49,119 nt of DNA from Gammaproteobacteria bacterium. Lineage in GTDB: Bacteria; Pseudomonadota; Gammaproteobacteria; Steroidobacterales; Rariloculaceae. Each line of letters starts with the position of its first letter. The first letter of the stretch is position 1. The DNA is taken from NCBI GenBank assembly GCA_022820625.1, contig JAJEFE010000007.1:1-49119 (forward strand). Reading direction: 5' to 3'. Both the position numbers and the translations under genes were made by a program. Of the stretch, positions 1 through 6,722 are shown in pieces. A model generated the notes under the pieces. It was not told where the DNA came from. It worked only from the letters and a program-made list of their open reading frames with translations, and searched no databases.

Positions 1-2
1 CC

Positions 3-2864
3 GGATCCCCGAGAAGGGATGAACTGGCCCTTTGGCTCGACCATGAGGAAGAGGACCGGGGGCTGGAATTGACGATTACGGTCCAAGTGTCCGATGTTGA
101 TGGCCCGGTTACGAACGATGTCAGGATTGACATAGACCAAGATAATGAGGCGCCAAAGTACATCAATAACGAGCCTATCACCGTGCCTCAGTTTATTGAT
201 GACGAAAGCGGCGTGGAGCCCAAGGATCAGGGCAAGGTCCAGGTATGGATCAAGCTCTACGATGTCTGGGAGGACGAGGACGACGATCACGATCACGACG
301 ATCTGACTTTTACCGCTGTTTCAAAAGTGCCTTGGATCGAAGTCGTCCATGGTCCGGCAAAGTGGGAGGTTATCGCAGCAGGCCCCGACGGCGACTCGAA
401 CACGAGGGATGATGTCGATTGGGCCAGTGGGCCGGGCAGCGCGCCAGCGGACATTGTCCTGGGTAATGGCGATGAAGCGCCGGCGGACGGCGACGACTGG
501 GTGGTCGTGCTGGAAATCGATCGTTCGAAGGCCAATAACGGGCAGTCCGACGTCACCATTGATCTCGGCCCAGGCAGAACCGCCGGTGGCGGAACCTTCA
601 CGTTGACGGCCAGCGATGGAAGCAAACGAGGAACGAAGGACGTCTATGTCAGCGTTACTGACGAAAACGTGGATGTCCCGGATAACGCGGGCGCAGTATC
701 GATCTCCGGCACACCGAGGGAAGGCCGCCCTTTGGTCGCCAACTTCGACGAAACCAAGGATCCCGACCTGGCGGACGGTGCCTCTCCGGCGCTCGTAATC
801 TACACTTGGTCGACTGGCACGTTGCAAGCGGATGGAACCCTCGACATCTCAGGCGAAGGCGACGGCGTCCAGCAAGTCGGCACCAGCAATCGCTACACGC
901 CCGCTCAGGCTGATGTGGACAAGAACATCGTGGTGAGCGTGACGTACTACGAAATGGTTCCCACCGCAGGCAGCACCGCTGGAACAGTGGGGCAGCGTGG
1001 CGAATTGGAACTCACTGCTACAGCTCAGGTTGGCGGATCCAAGGCCGCCGCAGGCACGGTTCTTGATTCCCAGACCCCGGGCACGGTGCATATCAATATC
1101 CGGACCAACGATGCAAACACTGGACTTACCGCGGAAGTGGTTCCTGACGACCGTGATGGCATCGACGAAGACGCGGATCCCGAAGTGGATGATGATCCTG
1201 GCACGCCCCTCGTCTACACATGGGAAAAATCAGCCAATGGGCGCGGAGGCTGGACCGAGGAGACTGACGTTAACAGGAGCGACACGGAATTGACTCTCCC
1301 GACCGACAGCGACGGCAACCCCAATGGCGACGGCTACTACTACCGTCTGGTTGTTACCTACAAGGACGAGGGAGGCTTCCAGGAGCGTCATGTCAGCGAC
1401 AACATCAAGGTCGGCAAGCTGGAGGATCCGGATTCGGTCAACACGCCCACTTTGGTGAGCGACGGGCAGAATTCGGTTGGCGGCATCCTGCAGGTCAACT
1501 TCGTTCCCAAGGACGCCGAAGTGCAATGGCAGGAGCGGGGAGGTACCGGCAGCGACACCTACTGGACAAATATCGACGGCGCAACTGGAAGTAGTCTTAC
1601 TGTCTCGGCGGATCACGCCGGCAAGACCCTGCGCGCGGTAGTGACCACCACGGACAAGGACGGAAACGTGTTGGACCGAGATTTCGCGTCCGAAACGGTC
1701 ACCATTAACGCACGCCCGAACACAGCTCCGAGCAAGGTGGACGATGTCACCTACGACAGGCAGGTGGACGACAATGCTGACTTCACGCGAGTGCACATAG
1801 AGAACATCGATCTCAGCGATCTGTTCGAAGACCTCAATGGCGATCGGCTGACCTACACAGTGACCGGATTTGCTCCAGACGTGGGCACTGACCTTTCCGG
1901 AGATGGCGATCGGGGCGCCGAATGGTCTGGCGCCAACGCCGACCATGTCGTTTCCTTCAAGGTGAACGGCTCCACCGGTGAACTGCTCTACGTCACGGAC
2001 AAGGAGAATGATCACGATGGCGACGGCGATGGAGACGGTGGAGGCAACATGGTCAGCTTCACAATCACGGCCAGCGATGGCCGCGGTGGAAGTGACACGG
2101 CCATGGTCAATGTTCGCCTGAACGTCAAGCCGAACGATATCGATCTTAGCGCTCCAGATGCGACCACCATAGCGGGGGACGACGCGAAGGCCGTTCCTTT
2201 GGGGACAATCACGCCCGCATCGGGGACCACCCCTGCTGTGATTACGTTTGATGAAAGGGACGCGGGACCGGACACAGCCCCCCCGGCAACCGGCAACCAA
2301 GTTCTGGCTGTTATAGACGTTCAAGATGAGAACTCCCGAATGCACGGGTACGGTAAACACGACGTTGTGGTGTCCGGCGACGCAATGGATCGTTTCGTGA
2401 TCACCAACGAAAATCCTGGCAATGCGCGTTATCGAGATATGGACGAAAGCACTTGGCAATTGCGTCTGAAGAAAGATGCCACTTTCGATTTCGATTCCGA
2501 GGCGGTCAGAAATGTGTTCAAGATCGAGCTTACGATCACTGCGACTGACGGTGGTGGCAAGGAGGTCAAGGAGAAGCTCACCATTATGGTCACGAACGAC
2601 GAAGATGATGATGCGGATGAACCCACCGATGGAGACAACGTGCCTGGTCTTTCGGACGACGAGGGTGCCCCCGGCACCCCCGACCCCGACGACACGATGG
2701 ACGATGACACGGACGGTGACAACGACGGTGGCTGGACGCCTCCGCCTCCGGGGATGTCGGTCGGCGGCCTGATTGAGGACTTCATCGACACGATGGATGG
2801 CGCCGGACAGGACGTGTTCGACGACTTCATGCTCGTGATCGACGACGGTCTCGATATCGCATAA
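3..2864 (+). CDS. Large cadherin/Ig-like repeat surface protein, 3' part (5' end outside window)
   Basis: The frame is open from the first bases of the window, so the gene starts upstream; the TTG at 69 is only an internal codon. About 954 residues are visible. The N-terminal piece shows a cadherin-like ending with LDHEEED and VQVSDVDG. Three Ig/adhesin-like repeats follow, each with a YTW or VQW core and a YxxxVxVxY strand (about residues 205-300, 330-450 and 455-550 counted from 69). Two further cadherin-like units follow, with DLNGDRLTY and ITASDGRGGSD. Asp-rich, probably calcium-binding stretches (DGDGDGDGG) are frequent and the protein is very acidic. No transmembrane segment or sorting motif is visible at the C-terminus, which ends in an acidic tail. 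An extracellular adhesion or matrix role is inferred; the export route is unknown. Confidence 0.85.
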   Translation, partial: GSPRRDELALWLDHEEEDRGLELTITVQVSDVDGPVTNDVRIDIDQDNEAPKYINNEPITVPQFIDDESGVEPKDQGKVQVWIKLYDVWEDEDDDHDHDDLTFTAVSKVPWIEVVHGPAKWEVIAAGPDGDSNTRDDVDWASGPGSAPADIVLGNGDEAPADGDDWVVVLEIDRSKANNGQSDVTIDLGPGRTAGGGTFTLTASDGSKRGTKDVYVSVTDENVDVPDNAGAVSISGTPREGRPLVANFDETKDPDLADGASPALVIYTWSTGTLQADGTLDISGEGDGVQQVGTSNRYTPAQADVDKNIVVSVTYYEMVPTAGSTAGTVGQRGELELTATAQVGGSKAAAGTVLDSQTPGTVHINIRTNDANTGLTAEVVPDDRDGIDEDADPEVDDDPGTPLVYTWEKSANGRGGWTEETDVNRSDTELTLPTDSDGNPNGDGYYYRLVVTYKDEGGFQERHVSDNIKVGKLEDPDSVNTPTLVSDGQNSVGGILQVNFVPKDAEVQWQERGGTGSDTYWTNIDGATGSSLTVSADHAGKTLRAVVTTTDKDGNVLDRDFASETVTINARPNTAPSKVDDVTYDRQVDDNADFTRVHIENIDLSDLFEDLNGDRLTYTVTGFAPDVGTDLSGDGDRGAEWSGANADHVVSFKVNGSTGELLYVTDKENDHDGDGDGDGGGNMVSFTITASDGRGGSDTAMVNVRLNVKPNDIDLSAPDATTIAGDDAKAVPLGTITPASGTTPAVITFDERDAGPDTAPPATGNQVLAVIDVQDENSRMHGYGKHDVVVSGDAMDRFVITNENPGNARYRDMDESTWQLRLKKDATFDFDSEAVRNVFKIELTITATDGGGKEVKEKLTIMVTNDEDDDADEPTDGDNVPGLSDDEGAPGTPDPDDTMDDDTDGDNDGGWTPPPPGMSVGGLIEDFIDTMDGAGQDVFDDFMLVIDDGLDIA

Positions 2865-2886
2865 CCGGACAAGCAGGATCCTTGCA

Positions 2887-2919
2887 GTGGGGCGGGCGTC
2901 CAGGGCCCGCCCCACTTTT
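2887..2919 (+). terminator. Rho-independent terminator of the surface-protein gene
   Basis: A perfect 11-bp stem, GTGGGGCGGGC pairing with GCCCGCCCCAC, has a 7-base loop and is followed directly by TTTT. It lies 22 bases after the TAA of the cadherin-like gene. Confidence 0.9.
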
Positions 2920-3035
2920 GTACGCCCCGAGACGCAACGACCGTCCAATAGGGGAATACCAGCAGAGGCTCCAATCTGCAGACGGCGCACACTGCTACGC
3001 GAATACAGCTTTCCCCAGCTCCCCGTGCGCGGGCC

Positions 3036-3160
3036 TTAATGCTGCCAACGCCCCTGTATGTCAAGGATGGCTTCCACGATTTCCTGGAGAACCTTGAGTT
3101 CGGCAAGATCCCGAACCGTCTGGATTGTGAGAGCGTTTGTCTGGGTAGTTTGGTATGTGC
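3036..3160 (-). pseudogene. Fragment of a DUF1640-like gene
   Basis: On the minus strand this stretch encodes the segment NALTIQTVRDLAELK, which is nearly identical to residues of the intact DUF1640-like gene at 4087-4707 (NALTIQMVQDLAELK). The DNA match is close over about 50 bases (3091-3141 against 4557-4607). The fragment has no start codon of its own, begins just downstream of the antitoxin stop, then runs into an unrelated tail and a TAA. It is best read as a remnant of a second copy of that gene. The preceding stretch 2920-3035 shows nothing recognisable. Confidence 0.6.
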
Positions 3161-3484
3161 TCAAGTCACCATCGCCGGCTCGTTCTGACCTCTTGCCTGG
3201 ACATGGACAGTGATCTGCAGATTGCCGTCCAGCGCGGCGAGTACCTTCATCAGCCGGTCCAGGGTGAAGCGCCCTAGATTGGCATTTCGAATGCGTGAAA
3301 AATCCGCGGCGGCGAAACCGGTTAGTGTCGCCGCTTTTCTGACAGAAAGCCCGCGCTCGTCCAGCGTCATGATGATGCGAGCGGCGAGAATCGCCTTGGC
3401 ATGCTTCAAGTCTGCTTCCGGATCGCACAGATCGCGAAACACATTGCCGGTTCCTTCGACCAACTCCAAAGCGGACTCGCTCAT
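3161..3484 (-). CDS. higA: XRE-family antitoxin, HigA-like
   Basis: A 107-residue protein with a helix-turn-helix at about residues 45-75 (LSVRKAATLTGFAAADFSRIRNANLGRFTLDRL, quoted in part), the arrangement found in small XRE antitoxins paired with Gp49-like toxins. It should bind and neutralise the upstream toxin and repress the operon. The ATG overlaps the toxin TGA by four bases (ATGA), so the two are translationally coupled with the toxin first, the usual HigBA order. The N-terminal 40 residues are acidic and probably hold the toxin-binding part. The family call rests on motif and context. Confidence 0.85.
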   Translation of the reverse strand: MSESALELVEGTGNVFRDLCDPEADLKHAKAILAARIIMTLDERGLSVRKAATLTGFAAADFSRIRNANLGRFTLDRLMKVLAALDGNLQITVHVQARGQNEPAMVT

Positions 3485-3846
3485 GGCAATACCTCCCGTT
3501 TCAGTCGTGCAAGCCGGTTTGCGATCAGGTCAATCTCGGGCTTCGGCGTCCTCGTCCCCATTTTCGACTTCTTTCGGAATGCGTGGATTACCCAGAGCCG
3601 TCCGTTCACCCGTGTGACGTAGATCACCCGCCAAGCGTCGGTTCGGTGCCGAATGGCGATCTGAAAGACGCCCGACGCCATACCTCTCAGCGGCTTGGCG
3701 ATGTCCGCCTTGCCGCCTTCGGCCGCGATCGTCAGGGCGGTGTTCGCCCGGTCTCGCACTACCTCGGGGAATGTTTCGAACACCTTGCGCGCCGCCTTGA
3801 TCCAGCTGATGGGCCTCGAATTCCTACTCGGATCAAATGTTGTCAT
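3481..3846 (-). CDS. higB: RelE/HigB-type toxin (phage Gp49-like)
   Basis: A 121-residue basic protein of the RelE superfamily. The C-terminal half contains AWRVIYV, WVIHAFRKKSKMGTRTP and a closing Arg/Lys-rich helix, the signature of Gp49-like (COG4679) toxins. By family these are ribosome-dependent mRNA endonucleases. The gene precedes and overlaps its antitoxin. The ATG lies inside a 12-bp palindrome, which fits autoregulation at the start of the operon. An AAGGA ribosome site lies about 12 bases upstream of the ATG. Length and motif order are normal, so it looks intact. Confidence 0.88.
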   Translation of the reverse strand: MTTFDPSRNSRPISWIKAARKVFETFPEVVRDRANTALTIAAEGGKADIAKPLRGMASGVFQIAIRHRTDAWRVIYVTRVNGRLWVIHAFRKKSKMGTRTPKPEIDLIANRLARLKREVLP

Positions 3847-3853
3847 ATATGAC
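3842..3853. promoter_or_regulatory. Palindrome at the higB start, candidate operator
   Basis: GTCATATATGAC is a perfect 12-bp palindrome that includes the higB start codon (complement of 3844-3846). HigA-type antitoxins bind such dyads at their own promoters; binding here is inferred. The rest of the stretch to 4086 holds no recognisable gene. Confidence 0.45.
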
Positions 3854-4086
3854 GCCGTCCTTCAAGAGTCTGAGGTCCACTGGAGCGTTCAAGGCGCGGT
3901 GCTCAAAGTCCCGCGGTATTCGCAGAGTCCCGCTTGGAGACTGTGATTGCCGGACCCGTGTGGGCGGCGGACCCTATGGCACCAACCGCTGGCCATAGCT
4001 TTTTCTGAGATCGCGGTTCAGTTCGGCGAGGGCGTAGAGCGGGGAGCGCTTCAGGCGGAATCCCTGTGCATGCGTCCGGTCCGGTA

Positions 4087-4707
4087 TCAGAGAAACGCGA
4101 TGGCGGCGATGGTGGCGGTAGAAGCGACGGTTATGCTGGCGAAGGCCATGCCGGCAAAGAACAGGTTTCGGTAAAGCTTCTTGAATTCACTCTGAAGATC
4201 GGATTTGGTGACCATGTTTTGCAGGTCGTAGCGTCCCAAGGTCTCTGCGAGGTGGGACTTGGTGACCATGTTCTGCAGGTCGTAGTGTCCCAGGGTTTCT
4301 GCCAGGTGGGACTTGGTGACCATGTTCTGCAGGTCGTAGCGTCCCAGGGTTTCTGCCAGGTGGGACTTGGTGACCATGTTCTGCAGGTCGTAGTGTCCCA
4401 GGGTCTCTGCGAGGTCGGATTTGGTGACCATGTTCTGCAGGTCATAGCGTCCGAGGATTTCCGCGAGGTCGGACTTGGTGGCCATGTTCTGCAGGTCATA
4501 GCGCCCGAGGATTTCCGCGAGGTCGGATTTGGTGACCATGTTTTCGTGGATGTGGGCCTTGAGTTCGGCAAGATCCTGAACCATCTGGATTGTGAGAGCG
4601 TTCGCCTGGATCACGGTCTGCACCACGACTTCCGCCTGTTCAAGGCGAAACCCTGCCTTCCTGAGTCGCCGGCTTGCCGAAACCTCATCGAATGTTGCCC
4701 AGGCCAT
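4087..4707 (-). CDS. DUF1640-like coiled-coil membrane protein with 18-residue repeats
   Basis: The chosen ATG at 4707 (MAWATFDEVSASRRL) is preceded by AAGGAG at a spacing of seven bases; the open frame upstream has no such site. The 206-residue product begins with a short helical head (FRLEQAEVVVQTVIQANALTIQ), continues with six full 18-residue units of the pattern MVTKSDLAETLGRYDLQN plus a partial one, and ends in one transmembrane helix (FFAGMAFASITVASTATIAAIAFL, quoted as the family end). This architecture matches bacterial DUF1640 proteins, which resemble the coiled-coil mitochondrial CCDC90/MCUR1 family. The function in bacteria is not established. The repeat is visible at DNA level and probably varies in copy number. 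A fragment of a second copy lies at 3036-3160. Confidence 0.75.
   Translation of the reverse strand: MAWATFDEVSASRRLRKAGFRLEQAEVVVQTVIQANALTIQMVQDLAELKAHIHENMVTKSDLAEILGRYDLQNMATKSDLAEILGRYDLQNMVTKSDLAETLGHYDLQNMVTKSHLAETLGRYDLQNMVTKSHLAETLGHYDLQNMVTKSHLAETLGRYDLQNMVTKSDLQSEFKKLYRNLFFAGMAFASITVASTATIAAIAFL
4201..4544 (-). repeat. 54-bp tandem repeat inside the DUF1640-like gene
   Basis: Six complete 54-bp units (4201-4254, 4255-4308, 4309-4362, 4363-4416, 4417-4470, 4471-4524) and a partial seventh to about 4544. Units differ by a few substitutions only. The period is a multiple of three, so gain or loss of units keeps the frame and changes the length of the coiled coil by 18 residues. Confidence 0.95.
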
Positions 4708-4876
4708 TCTTGCACTCCTTGTGAATTCCCTTGCGCCCGCGGCGCGGGCTTGTCCGTTGGAGACGATCTTATATCTTGTGGCTTCAACGCATGTCAAGCA
4801 GAAATTGCGCACAAAACGCAAGGTATTCCGAGGCGCCGGCGCGACTGGGGCGCCACGCCTTTGGCCGGTAGATATA

Positions 4877-4900
4877 TAAGTGGTAAGATGTAACCTCTTA
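4877..4900. promoter_or_regulatory. Dyad upstream of hipB, candidate HipB operator
   Basis: Within an AT-rich stretch between the divergent DUF1640-like and hipB genes there is a 24-bp imperfect dyad. The outer arms TAAG/CTTA and inner arms GGT/ACC pair, with 9 of 12 positions symmetric. It lies 31 bases before the hipB ATG. HipB proteins repress their own operon through such dyads; binding here is inferred. Confidence 0.45.
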
Positions 4901-4930
4901 AAACAAAATAATTACTATTAAAGGCAATAT

Positions 4931-5308
4931 ATGGCTCTTAAGGAATCAATGACTTCCTTGCGTCTGGCGGCTATTCTCGGGCAACGGTTCGCGCAGCGCA
5001 GGCTGTCGCGCAATATTACCCAGAAATCGCTTGCACACGAGGCCGGTGTTTCGCTGCGCACCCTGCGGCGGCTGGAGGCCGGACAGCCGGCCAGCCTCGA
5101 CACGTTCCTGCGCGTCGCCATCACGCTGGAGCTGACCGGCGCCCTGCTGGCGGCAGTGCCGGAGTACGAGATCCGTCCCATGGAACTCATCCGGCTGCGC
5201 GGCAAGCACCGGCAGCGCGCACGGGCCAGGAAAACCCAGGCCGGGAAAGCGAGCCGCCCCGTCCCGAAATTGAATCTGGGCAGTTTCTCTGAAACTCAAT
5301 CCGAGTAG
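4931..5308 (+). CDS. hipB: HipB-like XRE antitoxin/repressor
   Basis: A 125-residue protein with a clear XRE helix-turn-helix at about residues 25-60 (SRNITQKSLAHEAGVSLRTL), followed by a Lys/Arg-rich tail. It starts at an ATG eight bases after an AAAGG ribosome site. The next gene, hipA, begins six bases after its stop, so this is a two-gene hipBA operon. Its expected role is to bind HipA and to repress the promoter, where a dyad is visible at 4877-4900. The basic C-terminal extension is longer than in short HipB proteins. Confidence 0.87.
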   Translation: MALKESMTSLRLAAILGQRFAQRRLSRNITQKSLAHEAGVSLRTLRRLEAGQPASLDTFLRVAITLELTGALLAAVPEYEIRPMELIRLRGKHRQRARARKTQAGKASRPVPKLNLGSFSETQSE

Positions 5309-5314
5309 TTGTTC

Positions 5315-6646
5315 ATGACGGAAGCCATCGTTCGCATGGGAGGGCAGCGTATCGGCTCCGTATTCTGGAATGATACCGGGCTGGTGGGCGTGTTCCAGTA
5401 CGACCCCGATTTTGCGGCGATCGGAATCGAGCCGTCGCCTTTCGAAATGCCGTTGCGCACGGAGCCGTACACTTTCGAGAACTTGCACCGCGGCTCGTTT
5501 CATGGATTGCCCGGCCTGCTGGCGGATGCGTTGCCGGATGATTTCGGAAACGCATTAATCGATACCTGGCTGCAGGAGACCGGCCGCGACCCGGTTGCGT
5601 TCAGCCCGGTTGACCGGCTCTGCTACATCGGTTCGCGCGGCATGGGCGCACTGGAATTCGAGCCCGCCATTCCCCGGCCGGGCGGGAACACAGCCGTGGA
5701 TCTGGCCGAGCTGGTGGATCTGGCGAACCGCGTGCTGGCTTCACGCGCCGGTTTGCACGGGCGGATCGGAACGGCGGACGACCGCGCGGCTCTGGAGAAT
5801 ATCCTCGCCGTGGGCACTTCCGCCGGCGGCGCGCGGGCCAAGGCCGTGCTTGCCTTCAACCCGGAAACGGGCGAGTTCCGGTCTGGACAGGTGGATACCC
5901 AAAAGGGGTATGAACACTGGATTCTGAAGTTCGACGGCGTTCACGAGAAAGGGGATTCGGAGCTGGCCGGCGCGCAAGGCTACGGCAGGATCGAGTACGC
6001 CTATCACCTGATGGCGCGCGCCGCCGGGATCAGGATGACGGAATGCCGGTTGCATCATGAAGGGGGCCGCAGCCACTTCATGACCAGGCGGTTCGACCGC
6101 GACTCCGAAGGACGCAAGCTGCACATGCAGTCGCTGGGGGGATTGCGTCATTTCGCATTCCAGTATCCGCCTGCCTGTTCCTACGAAGAGGCAATGCACA
6201 CCATTCGCGCGCTGGGGCTGGACATGGACACGCTCCAGGAACAGTTTCGGCGGGCCGTGTTCAATGTTGTGGCTCGCAACCAGGATGACCACGTCAAGAA
6301 TCTGGCCTTCCTGATGGACGGCCACGGCCAATGGCGCCTGTCGCCCGCTTATGACGTAACCTACGCATATAACCCCAGGGGTTGGACGCGGGCGCACCAG
6401 CTCAGCCTGGGGGGCAAGCGCGACGGCTTCGAACGCGAGGACCTGTTGCGATTCGCGGGCGTTACGGGAGTTCCTCGCGCCGCCGCCGTTCGCATGATCG
6501 ACGAAGTGATTTCGGCGGTATCGCGATGGCCGCAGTTCGCGGCGAAGGCGGAGGTTGCGCCCAACGACGCCGAAAGGGTCGGCGCCGTTCATCGCGCAGA
6601 GGATGTGAGGATCAAGCGTGCCGCGGTGACAGCATCTGCGCCGTGA
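5315..6646 (+). CDS. hipA: HipA-family serine/threonine kinase toxin
   Basis: The start is placed at the ATG of MTEAIVRMGGQRIG, six bases after the hipB stop; an in-frame TTG two codons earlier is less likely. The 443-residue length is typical of HipA. The N-terminal HipA domain includes FHGLPGLLADALPD, then the GTSAGGARAK loop at about residues 167-176 (the region that carries the regulatory serine in Escherichia coli HipA), then the kinase core with WILKFDG, the catalytic NQDDHVKNLAF at about 322-332, and DVTYAYNP at about 347-354. The best-studied member phosphorylates glutamyl-tRNA synthetase and causes persistence; the target here is not known. All key motifs are present, so it looks active. 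Confidence 0.92.
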   Translation: MTEAIVRMGGQRIGSVFWNDTGLVGVFQYDPDFAAIGIEPSPFEMPLRTEPYTFENLHRGSFHGLPGLLADALPDDFGNALIDTWLQETGRDPVAFSPVDRLCYIGSRGMGALEFEPAIPRPGGNTAVDLAELVDLANRVLASRAGLHGRIGTADDRAALENILAVGTSAGGARAKAVLAFNPETGEFRSGQVDTQKGYEHWILKFDGVHEKGDSELAGAQGYGRIEYAYHLMARAAGIRMTECRLHHEGGRSHFMTRRFDRDSEGRKLHMQSLGGLRHFAFQYPPACSYEEAMHTIRALGLDMDTLQEQFRRAVFNVVARNQDDHVKNLAFLMDGHGQWRLSPAYDVTYAYNPRGWTRAHQLSLGGKRDGFEREDLLRFAGVTGVPRAAAVRMIDEVISAVSRWPQFAAKAEVAPNDAERVGAVHRAEDVRIKRAAVTASAP

Positions 6647-6722
6647 CGCGGGGGCGAGAGGTTGCTATCATCCGGGGTTGTCAGGCGGTCGGGCCAGGCC
6701 GCGAGTGCGGGAGTGTTAAGGC

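Noticed and set aside
1230..2990. 586-codon minus-strand frame opposite the cadherin-like gene
   Set aside because: Low-complexity Val/Arg/Ile-rich translation without domains, antisense to a repeat-rich acidic protein, and it crosses the terminator.
4201..4544. CRISPR-like or intergenic repeat array
   Set aside because: The 54-bp units are contiguous, in frame and encode the 18-residue repeats of a coiled-coil protein.
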